Source of the DNA: Hyphomicrobiaceae bacterium
GTDB lineage: Bacteria; Pseudomonadota; Alphaproteobacteria; Rhizobiales; Hyphomicrobiaceae
Assembly (NCBI GenBank): GCA_020442225.1
Contig: JAGRKR010000282.1
Span: 3,761-23,241, forward strand
DNA length: 19,481 nt
Direction of reading: 5' to 3'
Below the pieces are notes generated by a model, which was not told the origin of the DNA, did not search any database, and saw nothing but the letters and a program-made list of their open reading frames with translations. The position numbers were made by a program, and so were the translations under genes. Positions 6,836 to 13,638 of this stretch are shown piece by piece (the stretch's first letter is position 1; each line of letters starts with the position of its first letter).

Positions 6836-7981
6836 TTGAAGGCGACGGGACACGAGTGGGCGGAACGCGCTGTGAAGCATCTGAAGCAGGAAGCGGTCGT
6901 CGTTGCCGGCCTCCTCGTCTGGGCGTCGACCTTCCTGGTCGAGCTCGCAAGCGCCACGTCGTCGACGGCGCGCCAGCTCCTCGTCTTCCTGATGATCGCC
7001 GGGCTCATTCTGGCCTGCGCCTTCCGGGCGATCCATCACGCCGAGGCGCTTGGACAGAGGTTCGGCGAGCCGTACGATACGCTCATCCTCACCTTCTCGC
7101 TGCTCACCATAGAGGTCTCCCTGCTGGCGTCGGTGATGCTCACGGGCAGCCCCGATCCGACACTGGCGCGCGACACCATGTTCGCCGGCATCATGCTCTC
7201 GCTCAATGCCGTGGTCGGCGTCGTTCTGCTGGTCGGCGGCTTCAAGTACGGGCAGCAGGAGTTCAATCTCGAAGGCGCCCGCGCCTACCTCGCCGCCCTC
7301 ACGCCGCTGGCGGTCATATCGCTCGTCCTGCCGCGCCTGACCCTTCAGGGGGACGGCGCCCTGACGTCCGCGCAGGCCATCGGCCTCAGCACCATCATCG
7401 TGCTGTTCTACATCGTCTTCCTGTCCGTACAGACGATGCGTCACCGTTCCTTCTTCTCCCAGATTGGTGGCGTGCCGGGCAGTCCGCCCGCCCACTCCCC
7501 GGAGCCGATGCCTGCGGCACCGGGCGGCGCAGGCATCGCCTGTCACTTCGCGCTGTTGCTGGTGGTGCTTGTCGTCATCGCGCTGCTCGGCAAGGAGATC
7601 GCAGGCTCCGTCGATCGCGGCATCCATCGCGCCGGGCTGCCGGCCGCCATCGGCGGCATGCTCGTGGCTGTCCTGACGCTGACGCCGGAGAGCATCAGCG
7701 CCTTCCGCGCGGCCATGGCGGATCGCCTGCAGCACTCGGTCAACGTCTTTCTCGGCGGTGCACTCGCCACCATCGGGCTGACGGTTCCCTGCGCGCTGGT
7801 CATCGGGTTGTACACGAACCAGCCCATAACGCTCGGGCTTCGGGGAACCGACACTCTCCTGCTGCTCCTGACGCTCTATGTCAGTTCGCTCACCTTCAGC
7901 GGCGTGCGCACGAATGTGCTGCAGGGCGCCGTTCACCTGCTGCTCTTTGCGACCTATGTTCTGCTGATCTTCGCGCCCTGA
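6836..7981 (+). CDS. chaA: Calcium/sodium:proton antiporter, ChaA family
   Basis: A 381-residue membrane protein of the Ca2+/cation antiporter superfamily, close to E. coli ChaA in length and pattern. About 11 hydrophobic helices form two halves. The first alpha-repeat carries HHAEALGQRFGEPYDTLILT then LLTIEVSLLASVMLTG (Glu in the second helix); the second carries LTLTPESISAF and VFLGGALATIGLTVP. The end RTNVLQGAVHLLLFATYVL is also ChaA-like. A polar linker (about residues 210-225) separates the halves. It exports Ca2+ or Na+ in exchange for protons at the inner membrane. The start is uncertain: this frame offers TTG at 6836, with AGAGG too close upstream, or GTG at 6872, with GGGCGGA about nine bases upstream; no ATG is available. 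It lies 96 bases after the sulfatase and may be read through or use its own promoter. Confidence 0.9.
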   Translation: MKATGHEWAERAVKHLKQEAVVVAGLLVWASTFLVELASATSSTARQLLVFLMIAGLILACAFRAIHHAEALGQRFGEPYDTLILTFSLLTIEVSLLASVMLTGSPDPTLARDTMFAGIMLSLNAVVGVVLLVGGFKYGQQEFNLEGARAYLAALTPLAVISLVLPRLTLQGDGALTSAQAIGLSTIIVLFYIVFLSVQTMRHRSFFSQIGGVPGSPPAHSPEPMPAAPGGAGIACHFALLLVVLVVIALLGKEIAGSVDRGIHRAGLPAAIGGMLVAVLTLTPESISAFRAAMADRLQHSVNVFLGGALATIGLTVPCALVIGLYTNQPITLGLRGTDTLLLLLTLYVSSLTFSGVRTNVLQGAVHLLLFATYVLLIFAP

Positions 7982-8046
7982 CGCACGCGCCGCAAAAAAA
8001 CAGACACTTGCAATTCTCCGCGAATGCGCCCATGTATCGGCCGCCG

Positions 8047-8088
8047 GGATGACCCATGGTGGGGCATCCATCTCGAGATTTGGTCGAG
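8047..8088 (+). other. Two tandem hairpins between chaA and cspA
   Basis: GGATG (8047-8051) pairs with CATCC (8065-8069) and the inner CCC with GGG (8053-8055, 8061-8063). A second stem pairs CTCGA (8072-8076) with TCGAG (8084-8088). There is no T-run, so intrinsic termination of chaA is not clear. They lie upstream of the likely cspA promoter. Confidence 0.3.
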
Positions 8089-8103
8089 CGACCCCATAGC
8101 TTA

Positions 8104-8132
8104 TTGGTTTCGTACCTTCCTCCAAATATGAG
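8104..8132 (+). promoter_or_regulatory. Candidate cspA promoter and structured leader
   Basis: TTGGTT (8104-8109), a 17-base spacer and TATGAG (8127-8132) sit in a patch richer in A/T than its surroundings. Transcription from here would give a leader of about 60 bases. In that leader GAGCG (8140-8144) can pair with CGCTC (8152-8156), and outside it GTGAG (8138-8142) could alternatively pair with CTCAC (8171-8175), just before the ribosome site AAGGAAGG (8184-8191). Two exclusive pairings would suit a temperature-responsive leader, but this is inferred by eye. Confidence 0.35.
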
Positions 8133-8198
8133 TTGCTGTGAGCGAAGCGTGCGCTCCTGCGCCGGCATTTCTCACGCACATGCAAGGAAGGTCTACCG

Positions 8199-8411
8199 AT
8201 GCGGGTTACCGGCGTCGTCAAATTTTTCAATACTGCCAAGGGCTTCGGCTTCATCGCACCGCAGGACGGCTCCAAGGACGTCTTCGTTCACGCGAGCGCA
8301 CTCGAGGCTGCTGGCATCCACGGCCTCAACGAGGGTGACAAGGTCACGTTCGTGATCGAGGACGACCGTCGCGGCCGCGGCAAGCAGGCTGGCCAGATCG
8401 AGCGCGCCTGA
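8199..8411 (+). CDS. cspA: Cold shock protein, CspA family
   Basis: A 70-residue single cold-shock domain, the standard bacterial length. It begins MRVTGVVKFFNTAKGFGFIA; the RNA-binding motif RNP1 is KGFGFI (residues 14-19) and RNP2 is VFVHAS (28-33). It binds single-stranded RNA and DNA in the cytoplasm, melting secondary structure as an RNA chaperone. The C-terminal DRRGRGKQAGQIERA is basic, as is usual in alphaproteobacterial CspA proteins. The ATG at 8199 is preceded by AAGGAAGG with seven bases of spacing. It appears to be a single-gene unit: 217 bases separate it from chaA and 271 from the next gene. The many family copies per genome can be induced by cold, stationary phase or not at all, so cold induction of this copy is not established. 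Confidence 0.96.
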   Translation: MRVTGVVKFFNTAKGFGFIAPQDGSKDVFVHASALEAAGIHGLNEGDKVTFVIEDDRRGRGKQAGQIERA

Positions 8412-8445
8412 CGGCGCGAGCGAGGCTCAGACAAATCGTTCGAGG

Positions 8446-8465
8446 TAGACGCGGCCACGCGTCTA
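8446..8465 (+). terminator. Perfect hairpin 3' of cspA
   Basis: TAGACGCG (8446-8453) and CGCGTCTA (8458-8465) form a perfect 8-bp stem with loop GCCA, extendable by a G-T and a G-C pair. It begins 35 bases after the cspA stop. No T-run follows, so it is either a 3'-end protector or part of a weak or Rho-assisted terminator. Confidence 0.4.
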
Positions 8466-8509
8466 TCGCGGGCGTCGGTCGGGCGCCGAACCTGAAAGCC
8501 CGATCCGTC

Positions 8510-8536
8510 GAGGGGACTGCCTGATGGCAGCCCCTC
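8510..8536 (+). terminator. Long GC-rich hairpin between cspA and the FYDLN gene
   Basis: GAGGGG (8510-8515) pairs with CCCCTC (8531-8536) and CTGCC (8517-8521) with GGCAG (8526-8530): 11 pairs, one bulged A, loop TGAT. It is followed by AATACC rather than T residues. This is the strongest fold in the 271-base gap. Smaller stems occur at 8553-8567 (AGTCG/CGACT) and 8583-8598 (GGACAC/GTGTCC). Confidence 0.4.
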
Positions 8537-8682
8537 AATACCTTCGGCTCGAAGTCGCACCTCGACTGCACGCATGCGAGCCGGACACTGCGGTGTCCCT
8601 CCACTCCGGATGCACGACCCGGACCAGGCGATAGCTGAACGGCAACAGGGGCCGCCCGACGCGGCACCCCCGAGGAGCAGTC

Positions 8683-9096
8683 ATGGTTGAGACGGCGAAC
8701 CGCGTGCGAAGCGTCCGTGGCACCAAACGGCGATGCCTGGCGTGTCACAAGCCGTTCTATGATCTGGGTCGCCCCTCGATCGACTGCCCGATGTGCGGCG
8801 AGCGCCTCGCGCCCGGAGCCGCCATTGCGGAACCCGTTCGCGCGTGGCGCGACCAGCCAGGCCCCGGCGTGAAAGCCGGTTGGCGATCCGGATCGCCGCG
8901 TCCGAAACCCGTCGCGGCCCCCGATGCAGAGATCGCCCGGGAGTTCGACGAGGTCGGCGTGCCGAGCGCAGCCGCCGAGACGCCGGAGATCGACGAGGAC
9001 GGCCTCGACGACAGCGTGCTCGAGACCGACGTCGACGATGACGATGTCTCTCAGCTCATCACCGACGGCAGCGACCCGGACGAGACGGCCGGCTGA
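8683..9096 (+). CDS. FYDLN acid domain protein (TIGR02300-like zinc ribbon with acidic tail)
   Basis: A 137-residue protein in two parts. The N-terminal zinc ribbon has Cys18-x2-Cys21 and Cys35-x2-Cys38 around GTKRRCLACHKPFYDLGRPS, matching the GTKR..C..C...FYDL pattern of the alphaproteobacterial FYDLN family (here FYDLGRP instead of FYDLNKDP). From about residue 80 it becomes strongly acidic and low-complexity (clusters of Asp and Glu, including DVDDDD) and is probably disordered. No biochemical function is established for the family to my knowledge; zinc binding and interaction with a basic partner or nucleic acid machinery are inferences. The ATG at 8683 follows GAGGAG with five bases of spacing. 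It is a single gene, ending convergently with the thermonuclease gene. Confidence 0.88.
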   Translation: MVETANRVRSVRGTKRRCLACHKPFYDLGRPSIDCPMCGERLAPGAAIAEPVRAWRDQPGPGVKAGWRSGSPRPKPVAAPDAEIAREFDEVGVPSAAAETPEIDEDGLDDSVLETDVDDDDVSQLITDGSDPDETAG

Positions 9097-9179
9097 GGCC
9101 GCCGGCGCCAGCGTCGTGGCGGGTTGCAGCGCAGAGCGCATCCGCCGCCAACGGCACTCACACCCGCTCCGCGAGCGCA

Positions 9180-9209
9180 AAGCCACCGGGCCAACCGACC
9201 CGGCGGCTT
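9180..9209. terminator. Bidirectional terminator between FYDLN and thermonuclease genes
   Basis: AAGCCACCGGG (9180-9190) and CCCGGCGGCTT (9199-9209) pair over 11 positions with one A/C mismatch and an 8-base loop. On the minus strand the stem ends in TTT, 19 bases past the thermonuclease stop. The A/T-flanked GC stem between two convergent genes suits termination in both directions, mainly leftward. Confidence 0.5.
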
Positions 9210-9228
9210 CGATCGGCGGGCGCCAGCG

Positions 9229-9750
9229 TCACGAGCAACTGGCGATCGTTCCCATGCCGCTGTTGCGGCAGTTGCGGACGCTGCGTGGACGCTTGAACTT
9301 GCCTTGCCACAGGCCACGCCGCGCGGCACGCGCCTGCGCCTCGTTTCCGGAATAGTCCGTTCCGTGCCTGAGATAGGCGACCGCGTGCCCGGCACGCGCC
9401 ATGGCCGCCTGCAGGTCGGTCTTGCCAACGTAGCAGCGCGCGAGCGGACGCCCGAGGCTGGTGCCGCCTGTCCCGACGCAGCGGACAGGCCTGCCGCCGA
9501 CGAGCCTGTGCAGATAGGCGGTCGATCGCTGCCCGCAGGCATAGCGCCGCCCGCGCGCGTCGAGGCAGGTCTGCTTGGTCTCGGGCGCATCGATCCCGAA
9601 GAAGCGGATCCGCACTCCCGAGATGATGACCGTATCGCCGTCGACGATCCGGGCCGGCCCCTTGTACTCGACGCTCTGGGCCTGGGTTGGAACCATGAGC
9701 GCCAGGGAAACCCCGGTTATCGCCAGCCATCGTTGAAGCGTCCTGCGCAT
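9229..9750 (-). CDS. Thermonuclease family protein (secreted SNase-like nuclease)
   Basis: A 173-residue micrococcal-nuclease-like protein. Residues 1-25 are a signal peptide (MRRTLQRW, a hydrophobic core, PTQAQ), so it is exported. The SNase domain follows: VDGDT (37-41) supplies the calcium ligand equivalent to SNase Asp21, Arg49 in RIRFFGIDAPE matches Arg35, Asp54 matches Asp40, Glu57 matches Glu43, and Arg101 in GRPLARCYV matches Arg87. All key catalytic residues are therefore present and it should cleave DNA and RNA with Ca2+. Several extra cysteines (62, 72, 91, 106, 161, 172) are consistent with disulfides in the periplasm or outside the cell. The ATG at 9750 is backed by GGAGG with seven bases of spacing. 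It is a single gene, transcribed in the same direction as the CoA-transferase operon but 89 bases beyond its end. Confidence 0.92.
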   Translation of the reverse strand: MRRTLQRWLAITGVSLALMVPTQAQSVEYKGPARIVDGDTVIISGVRIRFFGIDAPETKQTCLDARGRRYACGQRSTAYLHRLVGGRPVRCVGTGGTSLGRPLARCYVGKTDLQAAMARAGHAVAYLRHGTDYSGNEAQARAARRGLWQGKFKRPRSVRNCRNSGMGTIASCS

Positions 9751-9839
9751 CGTGCCACCTCCGTTTTGTTTTCTTCCGATGGCAGCAAACTACGCCTGCG
9801 AATGTCCTTCCGATAGCGAATTTCCGCGGAACGACGACG

Positions 9840-11057
9840 CTAGACCGCGCCCTCCTCCTTCAGTTGCGCGAACGCATCGGGGCCGATGCCGAGCATCTCT
9901 TCCAGAACCTCTGCCGTGTGCTGGCCGAGCTGCGGGCTCGGCGTCGTCGCCACCGTCTCGGCGCCGTGGAAGCGCAGCGGGCTGGTCGGCACGACGATGC
10001 GACCGAGATCGGGATGGTCGATCCACTCCAGCATGCCGCGCTCGTGCATATGCGGGTCGAGCATCACCTCCTTCACGTCGCGCACGGGCGAGGACGGGAT
10101 GCGGTGGCGCTTGGCCAGCGCCTTGAACTCGGCGCGCGTCAGCGTCGATGTCCAGGACTCCACCAGCGCGTCGGTCTCGTCGATGTGGGCAACGCGCGCC
10201 GGATTGCTGGAGAAGCGCGGATCTTCGGCGAGGTCCATGCGCCCCATGGCCTCCAGAATGGCCAGCCAGTGCCCCTCGACGGCACAGATGATGGCCACCC
10301 AGCCATCCTTGGCCTTGTAGACGTTGTAGGGCGCGACGGAGAGGCCGCTGTGGCGGTTGCCGACGCGCAGCGGCACATCCCCCTTGGACTCGTAGATCAT
10401 GCCGAGACTCGAGGCGAGCGAGGCATAGGCCGCCTCCTGCATGGCCACCTCGACGAGCCGGCCGCGCCCCGTGATCGTGCGCTCGTAGAGTGCCGTGACG
10501 ATGGCGCCGTAGAGATGCACGCCCGAGAGGAAGTCGATAACGGCGGGACCGGCCTTGACCGGCGGCCGGTCGGGAAAGCCCGTGACGCTCATGAAGCCGG
10601 ACGCGGCCTGCACGGTCACGTCCATGGCAAGACTGTCGCGCTCGGGGCCGGTGAGCCCGTAGCCGGTTCCCGAGGCGTAGACGAGACGGGGATTGAGCTC
10701 ACTCAGCCGGCTCCAGCCGATGCCGAGCTTCTCCATGACACCAGGCGCGAAATTCTCGAGCAGCACGTCGGCTTTACTGGCGAGGCCCGCCAGCAGCTCG
10801 CGCCCCTTCTCGGTCTTGAGATTGAGCACGATGCCGCGCTTGTTCGAATTGAGCATCACCATCGGCAGCGTGGCGCCACGACCGACCTTCGAGCGCCAGC
10901 GTGCCGGCTCGCCGTGGGGCGGTTCGACCTTGATCACCTTGGCGCCGGCCTTGGCCATCAGCAGCGTTGCGTACGGCCCCTGATAGATCTGACCGAGATC
11001 GATCACCGTGATGCCGTCGAGCGGCAGGTTCCGCCGCTCCGCCGTATCTGCCGCCAT
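9840..11057 (-). CDS. CaiB/BaiF (class III) CoA-transferase
   Basis: A 405-residue family III CoA-transferase of full length. The N-terminal part shows ITVIDLGQIYQGPYATLLMA and AKVIKVEPPHGEPAR, followed by NSNKRGIVLNLKTEKGRELL and DVLLENFAPGVMEKLGIGW, all standard family blocks. The catalytic aspartate that forms the acyl anhydride is Asp146 in SLAMDVTVQAASG. The C-terminal part has the usual PYNVYKAKDGWVAI and HMHERGMLEW blocks. It moves CoA from an acyl-CoA donor to a free carboxylic acid in the cytosol. The start ATG at 11057 follows GGAGGAG with six bases of spacing. It is the last gene of the four-gene leftward operon, 34 bases after the acyl-CoA dehydrogenase. The donor and acceptor acids cannot be read from sequence. 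Confidence 0.95.
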   Translation of the reverse strand: MAADTAERRNLPLDGITVIDLGQIYQGPYATLLMAKAGAKVIKVEPPHGEPARWRSKVGRGATLPMVMLNSNKRGIVLNLKTEKGRELLAGLASKADVLLENFAPGVMEKLGIGWSRLSELNPRLVYASGTGYGLTGPERDSLAMDVTVQAASGFMSVTGFPDRPPVKAGPAVIDFLSGVHLYGAIVTALYERTITGRGRLVEVAMQEAAYASLASSLGMIYESKGDVPLRVGNRHSGLSVAPYNVYKAKDGWVAIICAVEGHWLAILEAMGRMDLAEDPRFSSNPARVAHIDETDALVESWTSTLTRAEFKALAKRHRIPSSPVRDVKEVMLDPHMHERGMLEWIDHPDLGRIVVPTSPLRFHGAETVATTPSPQLGQHTAEVLEEMLGIGPDAFAQLKEEGAV

Positions 11058-11076
11058 GTCAGTCTCCTCCCGTGAG

Positions 11077-11091
11077 GCGCGCGCGCGCGCG
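11077..11091. repeat. Alternating GC dinucleotide tract
   Basis: Fifteen bases of uninterrupted alternating G and C lie directly between the acyl-CoA dehydrogenase stop (TGA at 11094-11092) and the ribosome site of the CoA-transferase. Such tracts can adopt Z-DNA and are prone to slippage; a length change would alter only the spacing here, not a reading frame. Confidence 0.7.
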
Positions 11092-12258
11092 TCATTTGAA
11101 GTTGCCGCCGATGAGATCGCGGGCGATGACGAGGCGCTGTACCTCGTTCGGCCCCTCGCCCACGCGGCGGATGCGCATCTCGCGATACCAGCGCTCGAAC
11201 GGCAGATCCTTGGTCATGCCGTAGCCGCCGAAGATCTGCATGGCGCGATCGACCACGCGCCCACCCGCCTCGCTGGCGACGAGCTTGGCCATGCCGGCCT
11301 CCATGCGGAAGGGCTGGCCGGCATCGGCCTTGGCGGCCGCGGCGAGCGTCAGCCAGAGCGACGTCTTGATGTCGATCTCGTTGTCCACGATCATCCACTG
11401 CACGGCCTGGCGGGTGGCGAGCGGGGCGCCGAAGGTCTCGCGCTGACGCGCGTACTCGATGGCGAGCTCCTGGGCCTTGACGGCGACGCCGATGCAATAG
11501 GCGGCGTAAGGGATGCGCTGACGCGTGAGGCGATCGTTGGCGATCTTGAAACCTCCGCCGACCTCGCCGAGCACGTTCGCTGCCGGCACACGCAGATTGT
11601 CGAACTCGAGCTCCGTGGCGTAATGGGACGAACGCAGCGTGTGCACGATGCGGCGCACGTGGAAGCCCTTCGCATCGGTATCGACGATGAAGCAGGTCAC
11701 GCCCTCGCGGCCCTTGCTTACGTCCGTGCGCGCGAACACGAGCCCGAAATGCGCCCGATCGGCGCCGGAAATGAAAACCTTGGCGCCGTTGATCACCCAG
11801 TCGCTGCCGTCGCGCACGGCGCGCGTGCGGATGGCTCGCGCCGGGTCCGAGCCTCCCGAAGGCTCGGTCAGACCGAAAAAGCCGCGCTTCTCGCCACGCA
11901 GCATCGGGAAGAGGTAGCGCTCCTTCTGGTCCTCGGTGGCCTCGTAGAGCTGGGCGAGACCGGCCGCGCCGAAGATGCCGTAGCACGGCACGTAGAGGCC
12001 GGCGCGATGCTGGGACATTTCCACCGCCACCAGCGCCCGCGTCACCATGTCCAGTCCGGCGCCGCCGTACTCGGCGGGAATGTCGAGGCCATAAAAGCCC
12101 ATCTCGCGCACCTTGGCGCTCAGGCGCTCGAAGTGCTCGGGCGGCAGTTCGCTGGCGTCGGGATCGAGCTCGGCTTCGAGCGGCACGATCTCCTCCCGCA
12201 CGAGCCGGCGCACCGTGGCCACGATCATCGTCTGCTGCTCGTCGAGCTCGAGATCCAT
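11092..12258 (-). CDS. Acyl-CoA dehydrogenase (FAD-dependent)
   Basis: A 388-residue acyl-CoA dehydrogenase of normal length. The N-terminal helical domain starts MDLELDEQQTMIVATVRRL and contains FYGLDIPAEYGGAGLD. The beta domain has GFFGLTEPSGGSDPARAIRT (residues 127-146), the FAD/substrate-binding signature, then WVINGAKVFISGADRA. The C-terminal domain has RQRETFGAPLATRQAVQ and MQIFGGYGMTKDLPFERWYR, ending with RVGEGPNEVQR, in which Glu368 occupies the position of the catalytic base. It introduces a 2,3-double bond into an acyl-CoA and passes electrons to electron-transfer flavoprotein. It follows the 112-residue unknown gene by 26 bases and precedes the CoA-transferase, consistent with degradation of the acid that enzyme activates. 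Chain length or branching preference cannot be deduced. Confidence 0.95.
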   Translation of the reverse strand: MDLELDEQQTMIVATVRRLVREEIVPLEAELDPDASELPPEHFERLSAKVREMGFYGLDIPAEYGGAGLDMVTRALVAVEMSQHRAGLYVPCYGIFGAAGLAQLYEATEDQKERYLFPMLRGEKRGFFGLTEPSGGSDPARAIRTRAVRDGSDWVINGAKVFISGADRAHFGLVFARTDVSKGREGVTCFIVDTDAKGFHVRRIVHTLRSSHYATELEFDNLRVPAANVLGEVGGGFKIANDRLTRQRIPYAAYCIGVAVKAQELAIEYARQRETFGAPLATRQAVQWMIVDNEIDIKTSLWLTLAAAAKADAGQPFRMEAGMAKLVASEAGGRVVDRAMQIFGGYGMTKDLPFERWYREMRIRRVGEGPNEVQRLVIARDLIGGNFK

Positions 12259-12284
12259 GAGGGCGTCCTTCCCCTAGCGTTGCC

Positions 12285-12623
12285 TCAGAGCGGGCTCAGG
12301 CGGCCGAGGCGCGGCGGCGGCGCCTGCCGGTTCAGCAGCGGCAGAGCGCCATGGTCTGCGACGTGCAGCATCAGCAGCTCGAGATAGCGCGTGGTGTATT
12401 GCTGGTTGACCTCGACGCGGAAGTGCGAGGCGCCGCCCGGTCGCTCCCGCGCGGCCTTCTCCAACTCACCCTTGAGGCCGAACAGCGTGCGGGCGTCGGC
12501 CATCGCGATCCCCAGCACATGGCCCTGGTCGTCGGCGAGTTGATAGACGCCCAGCTGGCCGCTGAGGCGTCCGATCTCGGCGGCCTCGAGCGGTCGCCAC
12601 GGCTTCGTCATGCGGATGGCCAT
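12285..12623 (-). CDS. Conserved protein of unknown function, possibly a degenerate GIY-YIG-like fold
   Basis: A 112-residue soluble protein without signal peptide or membrane helix. I do not recognise a characterised function. The stretch GQLGVYQLADDQGHVLGIAM resembles the first two strands of GIY-YIG domains (G-V-Y ... Y-I-G), but the second motif reads LGI and I see no clear catalytic Arg/Glu pattern, so nuclease activity is unlikely. RTLFGLKGELEKAARERPGG and the VNQQYTTRYLELLMLHVADH segment look like conserved blocks of a small uncharacterised family often annotated beside acyl-CoA genes; that last point is recollection, not shown here. The ATG at 12623 is three bases after the crotonase stop and GGGGAT inside that gene's end serves as ribosome site. 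An in-frame ATG four codons later is an alternative. Tight packing between two acyl-CoA enzymes argues for a role in the same pathway. Confidence 0.75.
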   Translation of the reverse strand: MAIRMTKPWRPLEAAEIGRLSGQLGVYQLADDQGHVLGIAMADARTLFGLKGELEKAARERPGGASHFRVEVNQQYTTRYLELLMLHVADHGALPLLNRQAPPPRLGRLSPL

Positions 12624-12626
12624 GGC

Positions 12627-13382
12627 TCAGATCCCCGTGAAATTCGGGCGGCGCTTCTCAAGCCTGGCCTTGATGCCTTCCTGGCAATCCCGGCTCGATC
12701 GGGCCGCCTCGACCATGGCGTCGACGTCGGCGTGAGCGATACCGTCACGGAAGGCCATCCCGCGCGAGACGAGCGCCTTCATGGCCCGCAGCGACAGTGG
12801 CGCATTGCCGGCGAGCCGGGCGATTACACTCTCCGAGAGGCGCGCGAACTCCCCGGCCTCGGCGCAAAAGCCGATGACCCCGAGGTCGTGCAGGCGCTCG
12901 GCCGTCACGGGATCGCCGAGCAGGAGGATCTGCCGCGTCACCACCGGTCCGGCCGTCTCCAGAAGCTTCTTGGCCAGGAACCAGCTCGGCGACATGCCGA
13001 GTTGCGCCAGCGGCATGGCAAAGCGCGCAGAGAGCGTGGCGACGACGATATCGGCGTGGAGCGCCAATTCGCAGCCACCAGCGATCGCATCGCCTTCCAC
13101 GAGGGCCACCACCGGCAGCGGATAGCTCTCGATGGCGTGCAGCATGGATTCGATCGGCGAGGCTCCGGTCGGGCGGCTGCCGCGCTCCTTGAGATCGAGC
13201 CCCGCACAGAACACGGTCCCCGCCGCCCGGATCACCGCCACGCGCTCGTTGGCCGCCGCCGGCGCCGTGAACGCCGCCTCCAGCTCAGCCATCATCTCGA
13301 AATCGAGCGCGTTGCGCTTCTCGGGCCTGTTGAGCAACACGTGCCGCACGGCGCCTTCGACAGCCCACTCCACCTTGGCCAT
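12627..13382 (-). CDS. Enoyl-CoA hydratase/isomerase (crotonase) family protein
   Basis: A 251-residue crotonase-fold protein. HVLLNRPEKRNALDFEMM (residues 14-31) and VFCAGLDLKERG (57-68) supply the first oxyanion-hole NH and the CoA-binding turn; GDAIAGGCELALHADIVVA (97-115) carries the second oxyanion glycine and Glu105, equivalent to Glu144 of rat mitochondrial hydratase. The second acid (Glu164 in the rat enzyme, in the PE pair) is missing: FAMPLAQLG has Leu at 125. Classic syn-hydration is therefore doubtful; isomerase, hydrolase, lyase or decarboxylase chemistry is possible. I chose the ATG at 13382 because AGGAGG (13387-13392) is four to five bases upstream; the frame stays open to 13502 but the extra 40 residues are not crotonase-like. 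It is the first gene of the leftward acyl-CoA operon. Confidence 0.92.
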   Translation of the reverse strand: MAKVEWAVEGAVRHVLLNRPEKRNALDFEMMAELEAAFTAPAAANERVAVIRAAGTVFCAGLDLKERGSRPTGASPIESMLHAIESYPLPVVALVEGDAIAGGCELALHADIVVATLSARFAMPLAQLGMSPSWFLAKKLLETAGPVVTRQILLLGDPVTAERLHDLGVIGFCAEAGEFARLSESVIARLAGNAPLSLRAMKALVSRGMAFRDGIAHADVDAMVEAARSSRDCQEGIKARLEKRRPNFTGI

Positions 13383-13638
13383 TGGTCCCTCCTGTATCCA
13401 GACCATGGAAGCATTGTTGCCGGACCCAGGCAAGCACACGCAGAGTTTGCGGCGGCGAGCCGGTTTGGCACACCCGGCGACGGGCCGTTTAGGCATTTGC
13501 AAGCGAACTCTGCGGGCGGACTATTCCTTTCGCACTTCTTTACCGCCGTGTGCGGAAGTTGCCCCTCAAGACCTGCCCGTCCCCCGGCGCGGGTATCGAC
13601 GGGCCGCGACTCTCAACGATCAAGCTGGAAAGCCGAGC
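13383..13638. promoter_or_regulatory. Divergent intergenic region between crotonase and tadG-like genes
   Basis: These 256 bases should hold both promoters. I see no convincing -35/-10 pair for either. A nested hairpin lies 35 bases before the tadG-like start: CCCGTC (13576-13581) pairs with GACGGG (13598-13603), and CCCG (13583-13586) with CGGG (13590-13593). It would sit in the leader of the rightward transcript. Confidence 0.35.

Noticed and set aside
7994..8000. Run of seven A after chaA as a terminator for leftward transcription
   Set aside because: No inverted repeat adjoins it on the correct side and no leftward gene ends there.
6827..8275. A 482-codon frame on the - strand opposite chaA and cspA
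   Set aside because: It covers two strongly supported genes and their intergenic region, with the charged composition of antisense translation.
9105..9231. Direct repeat GCGCCAGCGTC flanking the gap between the FYDLN and nuclease genes
   Set aside because: Only 11 bases, very GC-rich, and with no mobile gene between the copies; most likely chance.
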